This document shows, piece after piece, positions 1-11,515 of a stretch of 64,000 nucleotides of DNA. The notes beneath the pieces were generated by a model. That model made no database searches. It saw only the letters and a program-made list of their open reading frames with translations, and was not told where the DNA came from. Both the position numbers and the translations under genes were made by a program. Position 1 is the stretch's first letter; every line of letters begins with the position of its first letter. Source of the DNA: Neelides folsomi (taxonomy: Eukaryota > Arthropoda > Collembola > Neelipleona > Neelidae). The DNA is taken from the NCBI GenBank assembly GCA_034687125.1, contig JAQGBZ010000286.1:18824-82823 (forward strand). Direction: 5' to 3'.

Positions 1-3000
1 CCATTCATGTAGTGATTTGAATTACCGACGCTGTTGTGACCTCCAGAATGATCCCCCTTGGAGTGATTGTGATTTCTTTCTTCCTCCAAGTCAAGTTTGA
101 GTCGACGGATTTCATCCAAAAGTTCATTCTTTTCTTCTAATACCCGCTTTAACCTCAGATCTTAAATTAATAATTAAAAATCAATATTAACTCATTTGAC
201 TCCATTTTTAACAATTTAGACTTTTAAAGAGAGAATTTATAATCTCAATTAAAGTTAATATAATTTTAATTAGAGTTTATCAAATCTTACCAAGCGATCC
301 TTTCCCAAGTGTCGAGAATATCTGTGCGGATTGTTGAGTTACTAAATTCCTTTGTATTCTCGTTTCCCTCTCGCCATTTCCTAAGTCGACTTCTACTTCA
401 CTTTCTACAACGACTAGACCGTATTCCTAAATATTTATAAAAACACATGTAATTGTATTGATTAAATTGTAGTTAAATTGATAATATTAAATTTTAGATT
501 CTATAAAATTAAATAATTGAGTTTTAATTTACTTTAATCATTTCATCTCTTTCTTGAAGTTGAGATTTGTAATATTCTAGCTCGTCCTTTAAAGTGTTTG
601 ACACTCTTTTGAGATTTTCAAAGTCCCTACATTTGTCCCTGTGTTCTCTCGAGAGCTGGGAAAGAGATTCTTCAAGGTCTTCGATTTTATCCTTCAGCAA
701 TTCAACGTTGTAAGTTAAGGAAGATTTTTCGTTGTCTAGTTGAGCATTTTGAACCATCGACTTCCTAAATTTATCTTCAATCTCTTTCAACTCGTGCTAC
801 AATTAAAATAAACAAAAATAAACAAATTAAAATAAATAAATTAAAATAAATCAATTAAAATAAACACATTAAAATAAAAACAGATTAATTAAACTTGTCA
901 ACATAATTAAAAAAATTCTATATTTTTTCCAAAATCTTAATTTAATTTGTCATTTAATCATTATTTAATTTTATTACCTTCATATCCCTAATGCTAACTA
1001 ATCCATCTTCAGAAGAATCTTCCGAGCTTCGTCGACTCGAATGATAACTCGCAGAACCACCAGAATGTGAAGGCCCTCGGTGGCTTCCCAAAGCTACGCG
1101 AAATGCCGCTTTGTTCACAACGTCTAAAAATATTTTTGATTAGAATTCAATTATTCAAATATTTAAAAAATATCTATTTAGGTTGAAAAATTCAATTGGT
1201 TTAAGTCAATTAGCTAAAGTCGATTTAAGTCAATTCCACCTGTTCCTGTCGAATACATGTCGTAATGTCGATCAGCATTTTCTTCTGACTCTTTCTGTTG
1301 CTTCTCCAATTCCTTCATTCGGATTTCACGGGCTTCAGCTCTCGCTTGGCGTCTTGCAGCAAGTCGAGCTTCAGCCTTAAATAGATAAAAATAGTTAGTA
1401 TTAAAAATTATTTGTAATTAACTAAAGATTCTCCAATTGAACTGCGCAAATATGTAAAAATGTAATTAAGGTAAAAAAAGATATTAATTATAATTAAATT
1501 AATTAAATAAATTGTTGATTACTCCTTCCTGAACATCGATTAAGTAGTCGACAATTGAATTATCCTGATTTTGATAATAAATATGATTTGTTGGCTCAAT
1601 AAAAACTTGATCATTTTCTTCAATCCCATTTTCCCCCTCGGAATGAATTTTCCCATTAACTTTAATTGAACTTTCCACTGTGAATGAATTTTCTTTTTCA
1701 TCATCTCCAAATTCCCCCAAATCATTTAAAATAATTTCTTCATTTCCAACACCTTTAACTTCAGTTTCACACAACGTCAAATCCAATTCATTTCCATTTT
1801 GTCCACTTTGACTATTATTATTATTACAATTATTATAATTATTAGGAACATCTTGACTAATCATCTTAAAATTCTCATTCATATTCTCAACTAAAATAGA
1901 ACCCATGTTTAATTCCGTAATTAAATCTAAATTTTCACAATTAATCCCTTCATTACAAATTTCAGTTACTGGGCGTTCCAATTCTGATTCAGTTAATTTG
2001 TCATTTTTATCTTCATCCACTTGACATTTAATCTCATCAATTTTTGCAATTTCTCGATGACATATATTAGATATTGCAAAATCCTTATCTTCTGGCTCGT
2101 TATCAGAATTCGCAAGGATTGTGATTTCATTCTCGTCCTCGCAGTTTTCCTCTGCCGGTTGAGTCGAATGGTTCGAATTAATTAAATTCTCATTATTAAT
2201 CTGATTATTAATTTCATTTATTTCTATCTCGAGTGTGTGTGATTGTTCGCCGATGTTCATCGAACTCGATGAATTAATTACAAATTCCCATGGAACATCT
2301 TCAGTGCTGGTAATTGACCCAGCTGCAGACATTGCCCGATTGGATCCATCATCGCTCAAACTTAAATGTTGATCTTCTCGGGCATCTGACCAAATTTCTT
2401 CTGAACCTGTCGTTCCAGTTCCTTCTGTATTTTCCTCAGCCTCTTCAAACTCATCTTCTTTGCTCTCTTCATCGCCCACGTCCAGTTCTTCCTTTTGATC
2501 AATTTCTTCCTTCACTTCAAACCCAACTTCATTTCCATCAATTCCATCTTCGTTTCTTTGAACTTTATCTTCCATTCCATCTACGATTCTTTCATCGATT
2601 CCATCTACGATTACATCGCCGTTTCTTTCAATTCCATCCAATTTATTTTCTTTACAAATTGGTTGGACTTTAATTAAATCCTCACTGATTCCTTCTTCCA
2701 TTATTCCCCTAAATTAATAATTTAATTCACAACAAAATAGTAAATTAAATTACAAAACAGCACATTTGAATAAACAGATAGTTAAATTAAAATCGTTAAA
2801 TAATTGAATTAAAATTATTTAAATACTTAAATGTGTGTTTAAACACTGTATAATTAATTATTATATTCACATTATAACATAATCAAATTAGAAAAAAAGG
2901 GTTGAAATTATCTTGACAGGAAATTGCAGATTTTTTTCTTTCTTCCTTTGAACAAGTCCAAATTAAAAGTGTTGAGAAGTCATAAAATATTGAGCCATTA

Positions 3001-6000
3001 AAAAAATTCCTCCTATTGAGAGGGAGTTGAGAATTAGCCAGGGTTTTAAATAAATGGAATACAAAAGAGGAAGCTCAGATTTCACACGACTCAAGAAATA
3101 AATAAAACGAAGAGTTGTGAAAAAAACAAATAACTCAATTCCCTTCTTGTCCTAGTTAAATAACAATGAGAATCAGACACGAATTGTATTTACAATATTT
3201 ATAATTCAACACGAATAGTCCGAATAGCATTTGCAATATATATTTATAAATTCACATTCACCAGCACTGTAATTATAAATTCACCAACACAGGAGTCAAA
3301 ATAGAATAATTACAATACGAGGTTAACATTACAATAATTGCGAAATGTTTTTAATGAACAGATTCCTATTCTTGATAATAACTCCGCACACCTCAGTTAG
3401 TTCGTCACACAAATTGTATTTGAATAGCTGGCAAAGGAATCCACTGATTCATCCAACATTAACATTTACTCATTCTCTTCACCTCCAAAAAAACTCAGGA
3501 TTTTTTACATCCTTATAAACAAATTTCCGTCCAGGTAAGAAGATCGTGAACAAATCCTTAATGGATTATTAACCAAATAGTCACGGCACTATTAAATATA
3601 ACTAAATACACACAAAGCTAACTATAACTATTAAACTCAACTAATTACACAGTTTAATATAATTTAACACAGTGTTTAATATAACCATTAAATACATAGG
3701 AAGTTAAATATACTCTTTCCAATTGAGTTGTTATAAGATTGTTAACCACAAGGATAATTCACGTCACTGTGATTTCAAAAGTCAAACGTGAAGGATTATA
3801 ATAAAGAAAAGAATAATAAGAAATAATCAAATTGACACATGGCGGAATTAAACGAGGAAAACTGAAGGAAGTGAAAACCATTTAAAAAGAAAACCATTTA
3901 ATACGAATTGGATTTAAAAAGAATTGTATTTGAATTCGAGGGAAAATCACAATGGGGGAGATTTTCATTGGCGACACCCAAAAAGCCCAAACTTCTACTT
4001 CTACCAGAATTCTCCCAGAAGAGAGAGGAAAAACAGTGAAATGACTTTGGGTTGTATTTTGGTCCTCCGATGGCTTCAGTAGCCAGAGGTTACCACTTCA
4101 CATCTCCAAAGGGTCTCCCCATTAAGAACCCTTCAAAAGCCTTGAAGGAACAGAACACAAATGTCCAGAGGTGTAGCAGGTAAAGATAAACCAAACCTTC
4201 TGCTCTTTTTCTCCTCTCCCTTTTCAACAACCAAAGAGGGAACAAACGGTTTCCCTCCAATTTAATACCTGAGTCAAAATCAATACTTTTTAATACAAAT
4301 ACAGTATATAAATATTGTATATTAATATCTTATATTGGTATGTATACTTACATATAAGATATATACATAGTTTTTATCATTTCAAGTACAAATAAAAAAA
4401 ACCAGTGCATTATAAATACAATGTACTGATAATAATGTATGGATAATTTAATATTTATCGTATGTGCAATCACGGATACGTTCCCCTTTGAGAATTAAGT
4501 TTGTGACTGATTGTGAAAACTAAACTTGTTTTAGTAGTCTGAGTAACCATATGAAAAATAAATTAGCAAAATAAAAGTGATAAATAAAAAAAGTTAAATT
4601 TTTGCCATTGAATTGAATTTATATTAGATCTTGCATTTTATTTATTTTTACGACTGAGGTTTTTTATATTAAATATTGAAATTTTATTTATTTTTGTATT
4701 GCAAATAAGAACCTTTGTCTCACATTAATTGCGTTATCCAGATATTTTTATATTTTGCAATTTATTTAACTTTATGTTTTTGCAATTTAATTTATTTTTA
4801 TATTCTAAATGAAATATAATGAATATAAATATTATTTAAAATGTTTATTAATTTTTTATATACTGCAATTTTTAATTATACGGTTTTTATGTAAAATTAC
4901 ATTTAGCTTTTTATGAACTCCACTTTATTAAGTCATTGAATAGCAAGCGTTGTTAAATTAATCAAAAAGTTATCCTTTCCCTTTTAATGGTTATTTTCCC
5001 TCCACCATTAAACAGCAAGTAAGTATAAAGCCGCCAATGTTTATTGGATCTGAACCATGAAAAGAGGTGATTCTGCATAAAGCTAATATTATTCATTATT
5101 ATCATTGTAAACAAACTCTGGGCGGATATTGACTCAAGTTTGTTAGTTCAAAAACCTTAAAGCTTTTCAGATAATTCAATATACTTACGTAATTTGATAT
5201 ACATAATGAGTCAATAAGTTTTTTATAGCCAGCTATATTTATGACTCTCTATTTAACCAAAACCAAAATATACTTAATACTTGTGGCCCACCCTGTGTAT
5301 GTCCACTATAAAATTTAGAATTATCAACATTAGTTTTGCAATTTGAATAATTGCAATTTGCAATTAAAATTATCTGAAACACTCGAAATGAATTCAATCT
5401 TACCCGTTCAAGAGTCAACTGATCTTCATGATTAAGAATTGAAAAATGATTATTCGGTTTAACAATTCGTTTCCTCACAATCTCACTTTGAAAAATTCCC
5501 TCAACGCGAATCTGATTGATCACCTTCACTTCATTTTCACCCAATTTTAATTTCGAATCTCCATTAATCCCATTAAATCCATTAAACCCACTTTGTCCAT
5601 TAATCCCACCATTAACATTAAGTCCATTATGATTCGTAATTAAAGTGCTCGTCGAAGACACCAAGAATTTAGAATTTGAATTTACAACAATCGAATTATC
5701 TTTTCTCGACCTCTCTCCTTCACAATTCCAATCGTATGCTGAAACATTTTTCGCCAATTCCGTCACGGGCCGAAAAATTTCCTCACTCGGTGAAAACTTA
5801 TTTAAATGCTTGTCAATGCTTCCACTCCGACTGTTGCCATTCGAGTGATTTGAACTTTTTTTTCCTCTCCCTTGGTGATCCAAGGAATCACCATGGTGAT
5901 TCAAAGACAAAAAAGAGTTTTCAGGGTCTGCACTTAAACAACGGATTTTGGTTCCTCCTGACAAAGTCCTTTGGTATTTTTTCACTTGGGAACAACGCGG

Positions 6001-9000
6001 GAATCCAGAAATGAATAAACTTTTTTGTTCTTTTTGAAATCCCCACACGGACCCTTGGTGAAAATCCACACTGGAAGTTTGTCCATTTTTATAATAATTA
6101 ACTCCATTTTTATAATTAAAATAATTTGGATTTGGATCTGTGGATAAACTCCGACTTCTTTTGTCTGAGAGATTTTCTAAATCTGTATAAGAACCGTAAC
6201 CTGCTGACCCTTTCCTTGTGGGAATTGAAGGGTCAATTCCTCCAGGTTCCAAACTCGCACGTCTTGAACCTGTCGAGAGGTCGAGCAGGGAACTTTGAAT
6301 GCTCTCACAACTATTTTGCCTCGAGTATTTCTGCCGAAGACGAAACCGGTCTGAACGGTAGTTCTTTACGTATAAGACCGAACAACTCAAAACATCCGTC
6401 ATGATTGAGATATTCACAATTTGATCTGATTGACAAAATGAGGATAAATGAATTCAATTTATTTGACAAATTGAATGGTTTTTCCCTCTTGACCCTTTAA
6501 GTAAATAGAGAGGAAAACACTTTTAATTTATCTACAGATGAGGAAAAAAGAGTTGAGAGCTTCCACACGCCAAGACTTAAAAGAGGAAGAGATTTCTTTC
6601 CGATTCCAACAACTTTCCTTTTCCACTCTGGACAGAAATAAACGGGACGAGAATAAAAAGAGTAAATTCGGCTCTGACTGGAGAGTTCATCACCGAAACA
6701 TATATCAAACATATACCGATTTCGATGGTATATGTACACCAAGATATTCTAATATATACCAAGATACTCCAACACATATCCAATATTCCGATATATAGCC
6801 ATTTAATATTACCCAATATAACAGAATCTACTAAGGATTAAGTATCATCCCAAGTCTCATCCAATATATCCAAATACATATATCCAAAAATCCAAACTAG
6901 CAATATCTAAATATTAGCAATGAAATATATCTATAGAATGCAATGAATGCAGTCTCCCTATATCCAAAAAGTAAAGAAATAGAAGATCTCACTAATAAAT
7001 AGAAGTATAATGATGAATCCATTCCATGTGTTTTTGGATTTTTGCATATAAAAAAGATGAACTCAAGTTCTCATAATGTATTTATATACACCATGTGGAT
7101 TTTATATATAAGAGAATAACAGCGGTTAACAGCTGAAGTAATTTCCGAACCTTATAGATTCTCCTATAATTTTATATGCATTTATTTACTATAATGCAAT
7201 AGCGGAGCGTATTATCAATAACAAGATTCATTAAAGAGATCTGGACGATAAAGTGTTAATGGTTAAGTTAAAAAAGATCTCCACATAATGTGTAAACAAG
7301 TCTAGGTCGTATTTATAACTTAATCATACTATATAAGGCATTAAAGTCATAAAATGTTAGAGGTCTCAATCCTTTTTTTCATTCTATCGGATTCTATCCA
7401 CAACATGAGTTAATGTTGGTTAAATCCAAAGAGTTGAATGTTTGGAAACCGGGGATTTTGATAGAGACAAGAATTGGAATGATAAAAAATTGGAAAGATA
7501 AAAAATGTAGGGATAAAAAAACTGTTCATTCTTTTCAATTGGCTCATTTATAAAAAAAAGGTTTCCTCCTCATTAAGTTCTTCTAATAATAATGGAAATA
7601 AAAACTTGGAGTTGGAACAGGATCTGTTAGAGGCAACCTCAGTGGAAGAGATCAATGTCACATACAACGATCCTCCATCCCACAGATCTCATTCATCTCA
7701 CACTGGGAATTGAAGAATATTCGAGTAGGCGGAAATGAAAACTCATTTAATTCAGTTACAAATTGGGATTTTAAATTAAGAGAGTTGAGAGATTTAATTT
7801 TATTATCCAAATTCACAGTTGGATGACCAATTTTATAATATTCCCAATATTGCTAATTTCTATAAATAAGGAGCTCTTCATTAAATCAACCATTATATTT
7901 GAAGTAAATTGAAGTTTATCGAGAAAGTGGAAAGATAAATTGAAGGATTTTCAAATCATAAAAATTATTTTTAAATTCAAGAGTCAAAACTCAAGACGTT
8001 CAAAAACTCAAGACATTCAAAAACTCAAGACGTTCAAAACTGACAAATATTTAAAAGATTAAAACTTTAAAGAGTGAATGAACCAACTTAACCTTTAATT
8101 GGATTGATTCGGCAAATACTCGGCAAAATCAACTTCTCTTCAGTTTACAAAATATTTGCAAAAACAAATTTTACGTATATTCGGTAAACTAATATTGGAG
8201 AAAATGAATTATTTTTGATTGAGGGATCCAAATCGGGTATAGAAATAGATGTAATTGAATATCTTTCAAATTTCTGATTTGTGAATCTCAAATTACAGAA
8301 TATTGATTGATAGAATACAATAATACAAGTTTGGTTATATAATGTTACTTCGACTAATGTTTTGTTGAATGAATCATGAAAAATGTCAGAATGAGAAATT
8401 ACGAAATTCTATCGACATGAATTTCTCGGCAAATTGTTTAGAATTATATAAACAAGAAATAGTGCCGAAATTGATAAAAAATAGAAATTATTGTGTGATA
8501 ATAATAAATATAGTCTTTCATTCATAATAATAAATTATAACCCAATTAAGTAATTTTTGCATTATTTGTATATTTTGTAGATAAATTAGACTCAACAACC
8601 TTATACTTATTTTCCATACTCAATATTTTAATATTATAAAAATAATTAATTTATCTATCCGGTAAATTAATTATGTAAATATCGAAATCTTATTCTGTGA
8701 TTATCCAAATGCGCTTTAATTAAACCGAATGACTTTGATTTAATTACAATTTGTTCAACAAAGTTCAATTCCAAAAAATGTCACCGACTTCTTGGTAAAT
8801 CTTATTGGGATCATCAAACATTCACCTAAGATCTTAATTTTTCAAGATACAAAAAATTCTCCAATTGTACATTGTGTAGTTTTTTAAAGAGCGGTAAACC
8901 GTTTACCATAATGTAATATGCAGAGTTGAGATAAAGATGTTTATTAAAAGATAAGTGTTGACAAATGATTAGATTACCTCTTTAGCAATTTGGTCGAGTG

Positions 9001-9097
9001 CTTGATCCTCGGCAGAGAAATGTGTTTTATTGACAACTCGTCGTCGGCTTCCAATGTTTCCCACATTATTGTTCTCTTTCCCATCAGTCCGATCCAT
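1..9097 (-). CDS. LRRFIP2: LRRFIP1/2-family protein (leucine-rich repeat flightless-interacting protein), 3' end outside window
   Basis: LRRFIP proteins are cytoplasmic coiled-coil adaptors that bind Flightless-I and act in Toll/Wnt and actin-linked signalling in animals (family knowledge). Core exons on the minus strand: 9097-8978, 1375-1240, 1123-978, 796-533, 426-291 and 160-1 (continuing off the window). All joins keep frame (phases 0,1,0,0,1). The first exon starts at M 9097 and ends in [14 protein letters not shown]. It joins [20 protein letters not shown], the hallmark block of the family, then a Ser-rich linker. The 796-533 exon is the family coiled coil ([16 protein letters not shown]). 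The last two exons continue with charged heptads ([20 protein letters not shown]). Donors are typical GTAATC, GTAAAT and GTAAGA. The 6.6 kb between the first two core exons contains two further large exons listed separately. Family assignment is very secure; LRRFIP1 versus LRRFIP2 cannot be separated in an invertebrate, so the symbol is nominal. Confidence 0.9.
800..885. repeat. A-rich short tandem repeat in LRRFIP intron
   Basis: Six degenerate copies of a 14-16 bp unit (AATTAAAATAAATAA-like) lie in the intron just upstream of the coiled-coil exon (796). Confidence 0.7.
1523..2701 (-). CDS. Alternative acidic first coding exon of the LRRFIP gene
   Basis: This is an open stretch of 393 codons from M 2701 ([20 protein letters not shown]) to a GGA|GTAATC donor at 1523. 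It joins the conserved [10 protein letters not shown] exon (1375) in phase 0. Upstream of the ATG is a possible acceptor (TTTAG|GGGAATA), but that join would put the exon out of frame with both upstream coding exons. I therefore read it as the first coding exon of an alternative transcript with its own leader, not a cassette. The encoded region is extremely acidic (runs such as [20 protein letters not shown]) and rich in Asn and Glu, with no recognisable domain. Vertebrate LRRFIP1 isoforms also add long acidic segments, but no homology can be claimed. An unspliced ORF would run only 8 codons past the donor. Confidence 0.6.
2702..5403 (-). other. LRRFIP intron or alternative promoter region
   Basis: This is 2.7 kb between the two large LRRFIP exons. 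It is AT-rich with a denser block at about 3840-4260. No convincing exon was found. If the 2701 start belongs to an alternative transcript, its promoter or leader should lie here. At 5281-5300 a solitary arm (TTGTGGCCCACCCTG) of the hairpin family found in RNF207 introns is present. Confidence 0.4.
5404..6363 (-). CDS. Large alternative or cassette Ser-rich exon of the LRRFIP gene
   Basis: This is an open reading frame of 320 codons ending at a strong GAACGG|GTAAGA donor (5404) in phase 0, in frame with the [10 protein letters not shown] exon at 1375. A phase-0 acceptor (GTAAAG|AACTAC) sits at 6363, and another (GGCAG|AAATAC) lies about 25 bases inside. The exon could therefore be inserted between IAKE and AEARL, or could be a first exon starting at one of the two Met codons just upstream (6417, 6402). 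The content is low-complexity and Ser/Arg-rich, with phosphosite-like phrases ([35 protein letters not shown]). Ser-rich insertions of this kind are typical of the variable N-terminal half of LRRFIP proteins. The acceptor choice is uncertain. Reading through the donor gives a nonconserved tail that runs into a repeat fragment at 5281-5300. Confidence 0.55.
6364..8977 (-). other. LRRFIP intron sequence
   Basis: This is 2.6 kb of AT-rich intron between the first exon and the Ser-rich exon. It holds a short 18-bp tandem repeat at 7989-8040 and no coding signal I can support. Confidence 0.5.
7989..8040. repeat. 18-bp tandem repeat, three copies
   Basis: The unit ACTCAAGACGTTCAAAA is repeated three times with single-base changes, in LRRFIP intronic sequence. 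Confidence 0.75.
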
Positions 9098-9511
9098 CAC
9101 TTGGTTAACTGAAATCAATTAAACTTCACTTCTCTTCCCAATCGGGTCCTTCCCCATTCTTGCCCTTTTACATCCTAAATAATGTTAAATGAAATCTCTC
9201 CATATTTTGATCGAGTTTCGAGTGCCCCCGGACAGGAAAGGACAAAACTCCTTTTCACATCCGCAGACCAAAAACTTCCTCTCGCGATGTGACGCCACTG
9301 AGCAAATCTTAGTCTCAACATCGAACTTCTTCGCCCCAAAACACCTCCAATTAACTAACCCGAATCTCCACCTTCATTTTCATTAATCTCATTAAATTAA
9401 TCTCATCAATTACACTAAATAATAATAACATGATTAAATAGTAAAGAAATCTTCATTAAAGAAACTGTATAAAATGAATAAAAATGGATGAAATTGATGA
9501 TCTATAGTTAT

Positions 9512-9550
9512 TTTTTGAATCATAATCATAATTTAATTATGATTCAAAAA
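9512..9550. repeat. Perfect 15-bp inverted repeat
   Basis: Arms TTTTTGAATCATAAT (9512-9526) and its exact complement (9536-9550) flank a 9-nt loop, between LRRFIP and NDUFAF3. It could be a small snap-back element or a transcript hairpin. Confidence 0.75.
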
Positions 9551-9847
9551 CAGTCTTGATAAACACTAAATCATAAATTGCTTTTTTCGCATGAAAAATG
9601 ATTAAAGATAAAGTAAATGATAATGTATGATAAAGACAATGTAAAAATGATTAGATTTACCTGTATTGTTATAATTGTATGCATAAATCATTAAAATAAA
9701 GATTTTAATAAAGATTTTTTATTTTTTTATTTTGACAATAAACAGTTTTTTATTTTAATAATGGTTATAAACAGTTTGTTCTGTAAATAAACAAGATGGA
9801 TATTTCGTATTAAATAGTTGCACATGATTAGAGTTTATTATAAGCTA

Positions 9848-9853
9848 TTTATT
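9848..9853 (-). terminator. Poly(A) signal for NDUFAF3
   Basis: AATAAA on the minus strand, about 23 nt after the NDUFAF3 stop codon. Confidence 0.55.
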
Positions 9854-9875
9854 ATAGATAGTTCGTTAAGTTAGT

Positions 9876-10707
9876 CTAAATGCCTTTGGTTGGCTTGTAT
9901 TTCATAGCTTCAGCTACGATTTCTTTTTCTAATAGTACTACAGTTTTAGGAGGAATTATCAGACCAGCAACTGATCGTTTTTCCGAGTTCAAGAAATTAA
10001 AAGTGGCACAGGCTTGGTCGGAAGGAAGAATCTCAAAAGCGTGTTTTCTCTTCCTCAGCTCAAAAATGACTTCTTTGGGTAAGATGTTTTTGGGATCGCC
10101 AATTCCAAAAACAAGAATGTCTGTAAATAAACAAATATTTTACATAAGCTTAACTTTAGATATTTCTACATACATAAATGATTTGCTATTAAGTATGTAT
10201 AATAAATTAATAAGTATAATAAATTAAGCAATTATAATTTAATTATTTAACCTATATGGGGAACTAGTGTGAAAATGAGTGAGAGAGATTCAAGGGAAAT
10301 GTCTTCAGCTCGATGAACATTCCACCCCAGGATTGTTTTAGGGAAAATTGCGATCGGACCAAATACAGTAAATCCGTTATTTAATTTGAAACCGTTCTGA
10401 AAGATTATAAAAACATAAACATTTAGATTTTAGTAATCAATTATAATAATCAATCAATAATAATTAAGGATTATCAATTATAGTAAAAAAAATATTAACT
10501 TACTTTGCTAAAAGCATTTATCATTAGCGGTGCATCACTTTCTTGATTGAGAACCGTCAAAGAAGTTTTTCCATCACCTTCGTAGCTTCCACCACCGCTG
10601 TGAAATTGTCGACGACAATGACGATTATTCAACACGGGATAAATTGAAGAACAAACTTGAGAATTGAATTTTAAAATACATGTCGAAATATTTCTTAATA
10701 AGGCCAT
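9876..10707 (-). CDS. NDUFAF3: NADH dehydrogenase (complex I) assembly factor 3
   Basis: NDUFAF3 is a mitochondrial DUF498/Mth938-fold protein needed, with NDUFAF4, for early complex I assembly (family knowledge). Exons: 10707-10504, 10396-10252, 10120-9876, giving 197 aa and TAG at 9876. The first 45 residues are basic, hydroxylated and lack acidic residues (MALLRNISTC...NRRQF-type), fitting a mitochondrial presequence. Family landmarks are KTSLTVLNQESDAPLMINAF, FGPIAIFPKTILGWNVHRAE (the GP...LP....WNV block), DISLESLSL and the C-terminal DQACATFNFLNSEKRSVAGL, matching the conserved ACATFNFL...R...ALIPP pattern. A 5' UTR intron probably spans 10824-10722, so the in-frame ATG at 10731 lies in the acceptor (TTTCAG) and is not the start. 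Length and motif order agree with the family. Confidence 0.95.
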
Positions 10708-10721
10708 TTCCACTTTGCAAT

Positions 10722-11515
10722 CTGAAATCATTCACATTTAATTGTATTTAATATTTATACCGGATTAGAAATACAAAATTCTATTGACTAATTGAAATAC
10801 TCAACAATAAAATTATAACATTACCTTTTGATACTGATCGAAGACCATATAATAGTTAACTGATTAAATGATTAATTAGTTAAATACAAATTTAAATATG
10901 AATTGTTAATTAAAGAACCGAAGCGAATGTGAAAGACCGACGATGAAATTGAAAGTGAAATATTTGACTCGAACTTTGAATTTCTTTCGTGTGGTAGAGC
11001 ATTTAGCGTGTATGGAAGTTCTATGCCAGAATAATAAAATGATTTATTTTTAATGAGATTTTATATGAGTTTAATAAAATTAATGATTAATTGTTCAATC
11101 AACTCTTCAATTATGTAAAATACTTTAAAATTTATTTAACTAAAAATTAAAATGCTATAAATTATTATATTTACAATGTTAAGTATTTACTAGAAAACAA
11201 TAGGTTTTAAAGGATCACAAAAAAGATCTTTTTGAGAAAGTAAACTTATAATTTTGCTAATAAATAATTTAAAATTGCAATTATAAACATTTTTGTCAAA
11301 TCTATATAGGACTTTAAATAATTAAATGTTATAAAAGATAAATAAGAATAATGATCAATATGGTTATGAAACTCTAAATAGGTTAATTAAAAAATTCAAC
11401 TTATTTACAGTAAAATTAATACCAAAGAACACAACGTATAGATTAAGGTAATGAGGCACAATTTTATAATTATAAATATTAATTAATACACAATTAAACA
11501 CAATAGTGAAAACAA
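10722..11515 (-). other. NDUFAF3 5' leader and CSTF1 3' flank
   Basis: A noncoding first exon of NDUFAF3 ends at 10825 (CAAAAG|GTAATG). The remainder is AT-rich, with no further gene seen. Confidence 0.5.

Larger units (their letters stand above)
9098..9875. other. Region upstream of LRRFIP, downstream of NDUFAF3
   Basis: This holds the LRRFIP leader and promoter and the NDUFAF3 3' flank. The 9120-9390 part is richer in C and less AT-rich, as expected for an exon-like leader. A perfect hairpin is at 9512-9550. No protein-coding gene is supported. Confidence 0.5.

Noticed and set aside
2314-2673. 119-codon plus-strand ORF
   Set aside because: Complement of the acidic LRRFIP exon; its Leu/Phe/His-rich content is simply the reverse reading of Glu/Asp codons.
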